This document shows positions 55,609 to 64,000 of a stretch of 64,000 nucleotides of DNA, one piece after another; position 1 is the stretch's first letter; each line of letters begins with the position of its first letter. The DNA is from Letharia columbiana (taxonomy: Eukaryota > Ascomycota > Lecanoromycetes > Lecanorales > Parmeliaceae). A program made the translations under genes and the position numbers. The stretch spans positions 1 to 64,000 of the forward strand of contig NW_023501136.1 of assembly GCF_014066305.1 (NCBI RefSeq). Direction: 5' to 3'. Below the pieces are notes generated by a model. It searched no databases. It saw nothing but the letters and a program-made list of their open reading frames with translations, and had not been told where the DNA came from.

Positions 55609-58275
55609 TCACTTTTCCAGCCCCATAGCTAGATTACTGGCAAGCATTTCCCATGAAGGTGTACTGTCAGCTTTGCTGATTGCTCTCACTGCTACGGTCA
55701 CAAAACCATGCAGACTCCTGAAGGTGTCGAGCATTTGCTTCAGCCTACCAGCATCCGGAAGCTCCGCATGCAAAGCGGAACAGGGACTGGAGTCGTCAGA
55801 ATCGGATTCGGTGTCCTCATCGTCTGAGGCTGCTTTGGCCAGCTTTTCCTGTTTGAAATGAATTGCATGCTTTTGGTTGGCTTTTGTAATTGTGAAGCTA
55901 CTCTCCCAGTCAGAGGATATCTGTCTGGTAGCATAGGAGGCATGCAGGTCTGAGAAAATAATTGTTAGATCAAGCAATGATATGATAGCTTGGCGAATAG
56001 ACGCGTGTTTTTTCAGCAAAAAGCATTGATCTTCGAGTTTTGTAATGTAAGCCTGGTGGACTGCGCTCATACTGTCAACATCCTGAGCTCGATCCATGGC
56101 GATACGCATGTCAGCAGTAGCCACTGAAAGGACCATATTAGTGATGTAAGTCAGCATTGTGTTTGTCATCCAGAGGAGGCGGTGGCGAAGTGTGTAAAGT
56201 TGTAATAGTGGCTTCTTGTCTGTTGCTTGCACGCTTTTTGCGATTTTCTGCCGCTGGAGCAGATACTTCGCTCTCTGCAATTGCGTCAGGAAGACGAAGA
56301 CACGCTGGTAGAGTTCAATGGAATCTGTTCTGATAACATTCGCAACGGGCCAAGGAAGAGTGTACGAAAGCCGAATACCCTCAAGAACGCTCATGGAGCG
56401 CCGGGCTCCATTTGACTCCTGTTGGGTTGCTGGACTCGGACAGATCTCAAGCCGATCAATATCAATGCAGGGAATAGATTTGAAAGCCCCTTGGAATAAT
56501 TCAGTCATAGTGAAGCCATCATTCCATCGAGGATTCCCACGATCTATTTTCTCGAAGATCCGGTTGTTGACGTTGGTGCAAAATGCGCCTTTATCGAAGT
56601 AGATATACTCTAAGGCATCCAACGATGACTGCAAGCCACAACGCGAATCAAGTTGGGCACGAAGCTCCAACAAAGATGCTTGATGCTTATTGGCAATCCA
56701 CTTATCGAGGGCCATGTCGAAAAGCTCGGCGAAAGGACTGAACAGGCCAAGATCCGCTGACAGACAGACAGATTCGTAGGTCAATGCAAGCTCTTTTGCC
56801 GGATCTTGTTTCAGATCATGGTCTTCCCACCCCAAACGTCTCAGAAAGTCGATACTTTTGCCAGTATTGAAAATCTTCTTCGCGGCTACATGGAGAAATT
56901 TTGGAGCGTGCAAGACACCATTGCTATCTTTGATGAGATGATATGAATCTTGCCACACGGAGTTCAAATGAACCTTTTTCTTGTCTTCTTTGATGAATAT
57001 GACCCCATCGCGCCCTGTGAGCTGACCTTTTTCCATCCACAATCGTAGAGGCTTAAGGTACGTCTGAAAACAGTCGAAGAACAGATTGGCCATGTACTCA
57101 TAACCTTCTGCATCTCCAATGCCTTGGTTGATACATGTTCTATCGAACAAGCATTCGAGTATGCGGAAAGGCCTTTCGAGCTTTGGATGAACGTCCAATT
57201 CCAGCAAAACGTCATATACCTGTAGTAAGAGTCGGCTGATATTGGAAGTCTCATCGTAGAGCGCCAAGAGACTTGGAAATGATTGGGCACCAAGGGAGAG
57301 GATCTTGGTTTGTATTGCAGACAAGGCACGGTCAACAATCTTTAGGCGTGAGGTAAGGGTCGCTTGAAAAGTCTGTTCGAGTGGAATCCTCTCGTCCTTT
57401 CCAACCCACTGTCGGACGCTGAGCAGCTTATTAGCAATTACAGCAAATCCTGCCAATAGACTAGTCAATGATTCATGAGAGGCATGCTCTAGAAAATCCG
57501 CTCTCGACACGGTAGTCTGCCCTTCGTCCCCTTGACTGAAGATAGACGTTGGTAACCCAAGGAGTAAGAAGATGACTTCCCGTCCCGCCTGCAGCTCAGT
57601 CAAGATCGTCTTTGGCCTACGGTCTTCGTCTTCCTCGCGAATCAAGTCAAACTTATCGGCATCTTGCGAATTCCAGATGTGCGCAATTTGAACTTCCCGA
57701 GGCGAAATAGGCTCAATCAGTGTTTCGATGCAAGCTCCGACCTCTTGTCCAATTACGCTGGACTCCGGCGTGAGTACTGAAGGATCAGAGTGAAATGATT
57801 CAATCCGCTCATCATCGTCCGAATCATCTGCCGTAAAATCCACATTCTTCCAGATACCATCCTGGTCATCCAATGGGTCTTCAGCTACGATATCGGCCCA
57901 TGTCAATGGCGCAGATGGAAGCTCAGGCTTCAGCGATGCCAGATGCGCAAGATTTGGATGGTCAGTTGGTCTGTCCGATAGCTGTAAAAAAAGCGATAAA
58001 ATCTCCGGAGTCCATCTGTTTGACGTTACGGACAGTTCTGCTCGTCGCAGATCCAAGGCGTCAGCTAGTACATCGTTGTTGAGGATCCTCCATTTCTCCT
58101 CCAAACCCTCCAATCGAGCAGTGATCTCGAATTGATTGATACGCGGAGAATGACTGTTTGCCAGAGTGCGCAATGCTGAACGCTTACAGCGGTCAACGTC
58201 AGCCTCTGACGGATCTCCGATTAAGGCCTTAATCAGTCTATCAACCAAGAAGCTGGTTTCCGCATTGTGTGCCAT
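55609..58275 (-). CDS. Gamma-tubulin complex component (GCP5-like)
   Basis: Spc97/Spc98-family (GCP) subunit of the gamma-tubulin ring complex, which nucleates microtubules at spindle pole bodies. Intronless, 888 aa from MAHNAETSFLVDRLIKALIG; the preceding in-frame codon is TTG. A GRIP1-like N-terminal half includes TELQAGREVIFLLLGLPTSI, LLQVYDVLLELDVHPKLERP and YEYMANLFFDCFQTYLKPLR. The acidic FTADDSDDDERIESFHSD near residue 150 separates an N-terminal extension. The C-terminal GRIP2-like part has YTLPWPVANVIRTDSIELYQ and RHRLLWMTNTMLTYITNM, the usual gamma-tubulin-binding side. An acidic insertion (SDDEDTESDSDDSS) sits near the C-terminus. GCP5 is the best guess among GCP4-6 types. It shares a 308-bp divergent promoter with the IMPACT gene. 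Confidence 0.88.
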   Translation of the reverse strand: MAHNAETSFLVDRLIKALIGDPSEADVDRCKRSALRTLANSHSPRINQFEITARLEGLEEKWRILNNDVLADALDLRRAELSVTSNRWTPEILSLFLQLSDRPTDHPNLAHLASLKPELPSAPLTWADIVAEDPLDDQDGIWKNVDFTADDSDDDERIESFHSDPSVLTPESSVIGQEVGACIETLIEPISPREVQIAHIWNSQDADKFDLIREEDEDRRPKTILTELQAGREVIFLLLGLPTSIFSQGDEGQTTVSRADFLEHASHESLTSLLAGFAVIANKLLSVRQWVGKDERIPLEQTFQATLTSRLKIVDRALSAIQTKILSLGAQSFPSLLALYDETSNISRLLLQVYDVLLELDVHPKLERPFRILECLFDRTCINQGIGDAEGYEYMANLFFDCFQTYLKPLRLWMEKGQLTGRDGVIFIKEDKKKVHLNSVWQDSYHLIKDSNGVLHAPKFLHVAAKKIFNTGKSIDFLRRLGWEDHDLKQDPAKELALTYESVCLSADLGLFSPFAELFDMALDKWIANKHQASLLELRAQLDSRCGLQSSLDALEYIYFDKGAFCTNVNNRIFEKIDRGNPRWNDGFTMTELFQGAFKSIPCIDIDRLEICPSPATQQESNGARRSMSVLEGIRLSYTLPWPVANVIRTDSIELYQRVFVFLTQLQRAKYLLQRQKIAKSVQATDKKPLLQLYTLRHRLLWMTNTMLTYITNMVLSVATADMRIAMDRAQDVDSMSAVHQAYITKLEDQCFLLKKHASIRQAIISLLDLTIIFSDLHASYATRQISSDWESSFTITKANQKHAIHFKQEKLAKAASDDEDTESDSDDSSPCSALHAELPDAGRLKQMLDTFRSLHGFVTVAVRAISKADSTPSWEMLASNLAMGLEK

Positions 58276-58583
58276 CAAACTGGAACAGAAGTCAATGGTT
58301 GACGTTCATTCGAATACCCCAAACAGTTGAAGCGCGACTGGACGCGATATTGAAACTAGTCCATTTAGGGGTTTAGTCTTACGCCCGTAGAATGTGTACC
58401 TTAGGTACTGGGAGACTTCAGTCTTCCACAAACCGTCTCCACCCAACTACCGCGCAGCAATTGAGAAACCTCTCGAGAGATTATGGGGAAGCCAGTTGAA
58501 GCTTTTCATTGTGGCGAATCCTACGGTCTGTTTGCCCTCAACCTCGGTTATCAACAGATAACAACAGAGGCTGTTGGGGCAGG
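58276..58583. promoter_or_regulatory. Divergent promoter, GCP/IMPACT
   Basis: The 308 bp between the two start codons must serve both genes. No specific element identified. Confidence 0.45.
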
Positions 58584-59417
58584 ATGTCCGAAGATCTACT
58601 TGACGAGATAGAAGCTATTCAGTCAATTTATGGCAACGATGTATTACGAGAAGCAGATGGTGCTTTTGTCTACATCCTATCGATTCCCCATGTCGAGGCC
58701 TCATTGCGCGTGCTCTTCCCGTCAGACTATCCTGAGTCAATACCACAGCTGCTAGGCATAGAAAGAACCGGGGCGCAGGCGAGAAAGGGTTACGGGAGCC
58801 ATGTACTAGATACTGCACGAGCAACGTTACTCTCGGTATTCATTTCAGGCTCAGTCTGCCTCTTCGATCTACTGCAGGAGCTTGATACCGTGTTGGCCGA
58901 GGATTCCAATGGTCAGCAGTCTTCCCTGGCCGATCCTGAGGATGATGCCCGTCTTGTGCTCAAAGCCGCCCCGCCTGTCACTTGTGGTCTTGGGGAGGAG
59001 CCTCGCTGGATTCTCTCCTCAGCCGTCACCGAGAAGAAGTCGACCTTCGTAGCTAGGGCTTGCTCCGTCACATCGCCAGCCCAAGCGCAGGCATTTCTAG
59101 CTCACCTCCTCGTGAATGATAAACGAACTGCCAAAGCCAGTCACAACCCAACAGCCTACCGTATCCGTGCTCCCTCCACTGCCAAATCAGCAAGTGAGGT
59201 ACTGTACGAGGATTGTGATGACGATGGAGAAAATGCAGCTGGAGGAAGGCTACTACAATTGTTGAAGATCATGGATGTATGGGACGTGCTAGTCGTCGTC
59301 AGTAGATGGTACGGCGGGGTCAAGCTAGGGCCTGATCGCTTCAGCATCATCAACAATGTGGCAAGGGAAGCTGTTGTCGAGGGAGGCTGGACGAAGAGCG
59401 GGATAAGGAACGATTAG
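58584..59417 (+). CDS. IMPACT/Yih1-like RWD protein
   Basis: Regulator predicted to bind Gcn1 through its RWD domain and so limit Gcn2 activation in amino-acid starvation. Intronless, 277 aa from MSEDLLDEIEAIQSIYGNDV; an open frame upstream begins only with TTG. RWD domain about residues 1-110 (with FPSDYPESIPQLLGI). UPF0029/IMPACT domain about 150-265: WILSSAVTEKKSTFVARACS, AQAFLAHLLVNDKRTAKASH, NPTAYRIRA and the signature SRWYGGVKLGPDRFSIINNV. The substrate-like YRI motif, where others have His-Asn-IxAxR, is normal for fungi as far as I recall. No damage. RWD plus IMPACT order matches yeast Yih1. Confidence 0.9.
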   Translation: MSEDLLDEIEAIQSIYGNDVLREADGAFVYILSIPHVEASLRVLFPSDYPESIPQLLGIERTGAQARKGYGSHVLDTARATLLSVFISGSVCLFDLLQELDTVLAEDSNGQQSSLADPEDDARLVLKAAPPVTCGLGEEPRWILSSAVTEKKSTFVARACSVTSPAQAQAFLAHLLVNDKRTAKASHNPTAYRIRAPSTAKSASEVLYEDCDDDGENAAGGRLLQLLKIMDVWDVLVVVSRWYGGVKLGPDRFSIINNVAREAVVEGGWTKSGIRND

Positions 59418-60253
59418 GGACTGCATGGAGAGAGTGTATGCTTTGAGTAAGACCGTAGTGTTCTCTTCCATGTCGTCCTGATGTTATCTATCACACTGAA
59501 TCGGGTACTCACTGAGACTCTCCCTCATCATTTCGTGATGCTGGGTTCTATTTTCAGCCTCTCAATTTGTGATTCTTTTTGACAATTCCACGGCTGCTAT
59601 GCTCTCCAGCAGCTCACATCTGAGAGATACTCCACGTTGTCAGAGTTTAGGATACCTAATTACCACTGGGAAGGGTGAAACAGCAGCTGAACCTCGGAAG
59701 TGCTTGAGCATTGTAAGCCTCGGTATTAAAGCGGTACGGTGTGGTTTGTCGACTTGCTTAGGTCTGTCTATTCACTAAGGGATTTGCTAATGTGAAAGTC
59801 CATTTCACCCTCGACTCATTGTGTTCTGGCTTGCAAACTTCATCGCGCGGCTCAATTCGAGGCTTTCAGAAGAGTCTTCAGAACACCGACCGATGTAAAT
59901 GTTTAAGACACTTGGTGCGGCGGTGATTACGGCTGGGTGAGCTTGGCCTCATTGGCTACAAACATAGCTCTGGTACGATTGCGAGAAGAAATCGTGTTAT
60001 GGTGATCGACCCACTATGAGTTTTGTTTATCCGCATGCGCAGAGCTGTCTCATCCCAGACTCATCTGCACCACCCAACGCGACACAACCGCCACGTATTC
60101 AGCATGGAGAAATGATTTCGCCATGACATTTGGAGACTTCGGGTCGCAAAGATTTGTCTTCGCGCAACTGGGGTCATCCTTGCTTTCAGATATGCAGCAA
60201 GCAGCATGCTCGGACTTTTCATTGCTAATCTTTTCATCAAGTTGTTTGTCGAA
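59418..60253. other. Intergenic region
   Basis: Downstream of the IMPACT-like gene. Short frames only; nothing identified. Confidence 0.5.
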
Positions 60254-61052
60254 ATGCGGATTCTTCCTAATAATCTCCATCTGTGCCTCCAGACCATACC
60301 GCTCCCGCTGACTTTGTTGGTCTTTCCCGCGCCAGGAGCTCTTGCTGCCCCGAGCTTCGAGACTTTACCACTTGCGAAAAGGCAGGCAACTTGTTCCTGC
60401 AGGTCCCTGATCCATCGAGTTCAGCTGACACCTAGATAGAGCTGTTCTTCCCTCCACCGTGCCCATCGGCTTGCCTACAGTACCGACCAACGATAATCCC
60501 GGGTTACCCGCCCTGCCCAGCAACTTCTCGACTAACGGATATACGACTTCGAACAACTCTCTCGCAGCAGCCCAAATATTCGTTTATCGTGTCCCGCACT
60601 CCACCATCGAATTGCACGTCAGAACCACTAATCCTATCGACGGCCAAATCCTTGGAAGCACTCTCCTCAGGATCCATGAATTTATCAATGACGAGATCAG
60701 TCGTCACGGCGGTGGGCCCCTTGGCCCCAAGGATGACCCCTTCGTCTGGGAGACATCCGGCTCTCCTCGCAACCTGGCAGGAGGCCTCACGACGAACAAC
60801 TTGCCCTTGAAGCTTACGGTAGAGAGTGTGCCTGGAGAGCATGTGACATGGGTCGTGTTGCTCATTGCGGTCGAAGGGCTGTACTTGTGTTTGCCGGCCG
60901 TGGGGAGAGATTTTGGAACGCAATTTGAGATCTGGGACTGGAGATATCAAGCGCAATGGGGGTCTGGAGAAGTGAAGAAAGTGAAACCTGTGACTGGGGA
61001 GTCTGTGGAGACGGCAAGTATAAGGAGTGGCGCAGAAGAAGTTAAACCTTGA
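60254..61052 (+). CDS. Putative secreted hypothetical protein
   Basis: Two pieces look like one gene. From the ATG at 60254, MRILPNNLHLCLQTIPLPLT begins a signal-peptide-like segment (hydrophobic core LPLTLLVFPAPGALAAP, likely cleaved after an Ala) followed by a dibasic KR in LAKRQAT. From about 60440 a different frame stays open to the stop at 61052: PTVPTNDNPGLPALPSNFST, then VYRVPHSTIELHVRTTNPID, FVWETSGSPRNLAGGL, VTWVVLLIAVEGLYLCLPAV and FGTQFEIWDWRYQ. This part opens only with GTG (60459), so an intron must join the two, but no donor/acceptor pair keeps the frame cleanly (the best candidate uses GTTCCT near 60390). Mature length about 200-240 aa. No family recognised. Confidence 0.55.
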
Positions 61053-61734
61053 ACATTTCAGGCATAAGCTACGATACCAAAGAGGAATACTTCACGGAAT
61101 AATTTGTTTTATCAAAGATTGAGCCATTTTCGAGAACGGCAAACTTGCCTCATGTCCTCATATCTTCATTAAGCTTCAAATTTTCTCGATGAAGCCAGGC
61201 TCCTCGAGCAATGATGTTCTCCCCTCCTTAGACGTAGATTCCCTCCTTTGAACTACCCTTTCGCTTCTCGAACTTAAACGTCTTGATTGCGTGGTATGTG
61301 CATTCAGAAACCTACAGTTTCCGGCGATTTTGCGTCTCAGAGAAGAGCTACAAGAGGATCTGGTCAGCGACTGGGTGATGAGTGGTTCTGCGGAGCAATC
61401 GCTCACATTACTTTTCTCTCGGCTCTTGATAGCTTCATCTGAGCCTTGGGGGCTGGAGTGGCAATAGCAGTGTCGTAGAAGCTGGGCACGGCCCGAAATG
61501 ACGCGAGACCTTGCAAACGAAGGTTATGGCTCTGCTCGAGGCATGGTCCCCATTGGACAGTCGCCTGTCTCAACTAATTCAGTAAATGAGCTAGGGTGCC
61601 GAGATTTTGTTTCTCAGCACGAAGCTGTGGTGTGCCTTGCTAAGTGAATGACCGGCATAGCATCCTCAGCGTTGTAGATCCGCCATCAGGCTTCCGGGAG
61701 TCCCCATGTGGGTATGACGGCGTATGTGAAACGA
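61053..61734. other. Convergent intergenic space
   Basis: Lies between the secreted-protein and SNARE 3' ends. A 76-codon minus frame at 61176-61406 is Ser/Arg-rich and not convincing. Confidence 0.45.
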
Positions 61735-62574
61735 TCACAGAATGAGAACGAGGACGAGGAGAAGTATCAAGACAAATATCAGGATGCCAATGCAGCAACT
61801 TGACCATGTATCTGAGACGCGATTAGTCGCTTAGCCGCGGGGGTGATTGATCGAAGGTCCTCATACCCTCGTTATTCTTTATGACCCAGCCAACTCTCTT
61901 GATGCCGTTCTGCAGCTTGCCTCCCACTCTATCGGCCAGCCTGTCCGCATCTTCGAGCATCTCTCCCTGCTCTTCAAGCTCTCTACCCATCTCGTCTGCT
62001 TGCTGTCGTAGATTTCCCACGGTCTTGAATACACCATCTAGCGCCTCATCCTGCTCATGCATCATCTCAACTTGTCTTTGCTGTTCGAAGACGCCATAAT
62101 CATCGCCGTCAGGTTCATCTGGGTCAAAAGCCGATGGTGGGGGCAGTGTTCCGTTCATGCCTTGGCCTTTGCTCTGGGCGCCAATAACGGTCTTTGCGAG
62201 CTCTTGCCGCATACTTTCAACTTCACCTCCGGCATCTTGTACCAGCTTTCGCCTTCGCCCCACCTCATCAATATCCAATCCATATCGGAAAGGATCCCCT
62301 TCGACAGCCTTTACGCTGTCTACTAGGTCTTGTAGGTCTGTGCTGAGATCTTGGACGGTGGACTCGAGCTCGCTGCGAGCTTGTGCCAGCTCAGGAGATG
62401 ATGCGGATGAGGCGAGAGATCTTATTCGAAGGTAGGAGGAGAATAATGATCTCGTGGTCTTCAAAGTGGATAGGACATCACTGAGGAGAATCGTGAGTTT
62501 CTGACTGTTTATTGCTTGCGATTGACCTACGCCTGAGCCTGTAAGAATGGGTCATCCTGGCCGGTGAATGACAT
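61735..62574 (-). CDS. TLG1: Tlg1/syntaxin-6-like t-SNARE
   Basis: Endosome-to-Golgi SNARE. Exons 62531-62574, 61867-62480 and 61735-61811 give 244 aa. The 44-nt first exon encodes MSFTGQDDPFLQAQ, continuing into ADVLSTLKTTRSLFSSYLRI. The N-terminal three-helix (syntaxin-6 type) domain spans about 1-100. The Qc-SNARE motif (about 150-215) reads EQDEALDGVFKTVGNLRQQA, with EMLEDADRLADRVGGKLQNG. The 77-nt last exon adds the C-terminal membrane anchor WSSCCIGILIFVLILLLVLV, ending LIL with essentially no lumenal tail. The vicinal Cys pair at the membrane edge could be palmitoylated, as in yeast Tlg1. If the last intron were not spliced the anchor would be lost, since the frame stops 42 nt into the intron. 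Confidence 0.9.
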
Positions 62575-63465
62575 TATATGGACAGAAGTGAAAGGTACAT
62601 GCACGTAAAGGCAGATGCACAGTGTCAGTACACTAAAATTTGGATGCCTACCTACGCCATTTCATGTCTCTTGCATCTCGGACTTATGGACTGCCGGACT
62701 CTACTAGACTAGTCAATCTTGGCATCAAGGCACCAAGCCTTGAACTTCAGACCTTGTTCAAAGTCTCATACATGAGCAATTGCTTGGGTAAGTAGGCTCA
62801 TGATTGATTTTTAGAGTAGAGTGAAAGCCGAGACTCGAAAGAGGAGTATAGGGAGGAGTAGAGATGGAGTATTTTTGAAAATAGTTTTGGAGATCAGTCG
62901 GAGCACAAGGAAGCACTAGGAGTACAGGCCAAACATATAAAAAAAAGACGCTCGTCTTTTTTGCGACTTCAATCACATTGTATATATCCCCAACAGAATC
63001 ACAAGCTCCTACATCAACACCATACCTGCTTTTACGCTATGTTACTTGGTATTTTAAAAAAATTTAAAAATGGCGCAAATCGAGTTACTCCAGACCCCAA
63101 GTGGCCTCTCGATCGAGACTCGATACCATATTGCGCCCTATTATTGCGTCCCGGTGGCCTGCAATAGGCCAAACTTTATGATAATGTTTCGCCCTTCACG
63201 TTGTTAATTGCCTATTGTCATGGGACTCACTATGGGCAAGGTGGAAGGATGTTCATTGCCAGTTTTCTTCTATTTTGCTTCTATGTAGTGAGCGAAATGA
63301 TACCCAAGTATCCTATTCCCCACCATTCAGACTGTATGTACTAAGAACTGCATGCAATCAAAATTCTCACACTGGAAAAAAGGTCAAAGCAACCATCCAG
63401 AGTGTATGTAGATGTTATTCCACACTGTGGAGGAAAATGCCTTTGGCAATCTTATGAGCTTCTCT
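62575..63465. other. Intergenic region
   Basis: Upstream of the SNARE gene; short A-rich runs near 62940 and 63060. Nothing identified. Confidence 0.5.
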
Positions 63466-64000
63466 TCAGAAGAAGTAGCCGCTCAAAAATTTGGCGCTAC
63501 GCTTGCCCTTTGCGGCGACCATGTACCCGCCAACGCACTTTGTACCAGCCGCCACAGGTATCCAGGTTACTGTAGATTGTGTCGTGCACGTCCCGATCTG
63601 TAATCCGTCGGGCGAGCAGACTGACTGGCCAGGAGTGGCGCAAGAGCCGGTAGAGGAGCCAGTCGATGCCGTGCCCGAGGCAGAAGCTGGTGCAGCGCTC
63701 GAGCCAGATGAGCTGTCAACAGCTGCAGGAGCTGAACCGGCGGCGGAAGATGGGGAAGCGGGTGCGGCGGCGGAGGGAGCGGCGGCAGCCACGGAGGGAG
63801 AGGCGGCAACAGAGGGAGCAGCAGCAGCCACGGAGGGAGAGGCAGCGACAGCGGGAGCAGCAGCAGACATCGAGGGTGCGGCGGCAGATGCAGAGGCTGC
63901 TGGAGATGATGCAGGTGCAGCGGCGCCTGAAGCTCCAGAGCTACCCGCATTGGAAGCTTGAGTGTCTGAGGAAGCGCTTGACGAGCTGCCAGATGCTCCA
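63466..64000 (-). CDS. Ala/Ser-rich secreted protein, C-terminal part
   Basis: The frame is open from the right window edge to a stop at 63466, so only the last ~178 residues are seen. Most are low-complexity Ala/Ser/Pro with a tandem repeat (ASPSVAAAAPSV units at about 63790-63860), as in cell-wall or extracellular linkers. A compact Cys-containing module follows: CATPGQSVCSPDGLQIGTC, then PVAAGTKCVGG, four cysteines in ~45 residues, ending KRSAKFLSGYFF. Such a module behind a Ser-rich linker is found at the C-terminus of some fungal chitin-active LPMOs (AA11) and related secreted proteins as I recall; the catalytic part would be outside the window. Extracellular location inferred. Confidence 0.7.
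   Translation of the reverse strand, partial: GASGSSSSASSDTQASNAGSSGASGAAAPASSPAASASAAAPSMSAAAPAVAASPSVAAAAPSVAASPSVAAAAPSAAAPASPSSAAGSAPAAVDSSSGSSAAPASASGTASTGSSTGSCATPGQSVCSPDGLQIGTCTTQSTVTWIPVAAGTKCVGGYMVAAKGKRSAKFLSGYFF

Noticed and set aside
1..64000. tRNA, rRNA, CRISPR or telomeric repeats
   Set aside because: I looked for T-loop-like strings, rRNA-like blocks, spaced repeats and TTAGGG arrays by eye and found none convincing; a covariance-model scan would be needed to exclude tRNAs.

Overview
The window is nuclear DNA of a filamentous ascomycete (Pezizomycotina). The genes have short introns (mostly 47-90 bp, GT...AG), lie close together on both strands, and belong to fungal families: Zn2Cys6 regulators, a TRK potassium transporter, KRE2/MNT1-type mannosyltransferase, an NmrA-like protein and an LCCL membrane protein. 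The first ~3.4 kb is almost pure A+T with no CpA/TpG dinucleotide seen on reading, the mark of repeat-induced point mutation (RIP), which is known from Pezizomycotina. I cannot fix class or genus from sequence alone.

Layout. 1-3.6 kb: RIP-destroyed repeat, probably a Copia-type retroelement on the minus strand. 3.6-10 kb: a degraded accessory block with a frameshifted Zn2Cys6 regulator (minus), a frameshifted and internally deleted monocarboxylate-type MFS transporter (plus) and an apparently intact cytochrome P450 (minus). This looks like the remnant of a small metabolic cluster beside the RIP block. 10-26 kb: small hypothetical gene, RmlD/MAT2B-like reductase, condensin CAP-G subunit, mitochondrial-type cysteine synthase homologue, TRK transporter, a disordered protein with a PP1-docking-like motif, a zinc-knuckle protein, and complex I NDUFS6/NUMM subunit. 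26-46 kb: a Zn2Cys6 regulator with a long Pro/Gln-rich N-terminus, a nucleotidyltransferase-like protein, an Aro8-type aminotransferase, an LCCL membrane protein, an NmrA-like protein containing a 7-nt micro-exon, an L-asparaginase with ankyrin repeats, and an acidic disordered protein. 46-50 kb: gene-poor. 50-64 kb: ELO fatty-acid elongase, cytochrome c oxidase subunit (COX5A/Cox6), GT15 mannosyltransferase, gamma-tubulin complex component, IMPACT/Yih1-like protein, a putative secreted protein, a Tlg1/syntaxin-6-like SNARE, and the C-terminal end of an Ala/Ser-rich secreted protein running off the window.

From about 11 kb onward this is mostly ordinary housekeeping chromosome, with no operon-like logic beyond divergent promoters (CAP-G/cysteine synthase 221 bp, gamma-tubulin complex/IMPACT 308 bp) and convergent pairs. 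Exon boundaries were placed by hand from splice signals and frame continuity; for every multi-exon gene reported as intact the summed exon length is a multiple of three. I found no convincing tRNA, rRNA or CRISPR, and no evidence of a wholly new system. The most interesting material is the RIP block with the decaying cluster beside it, and the NmrA-like micro-exon.
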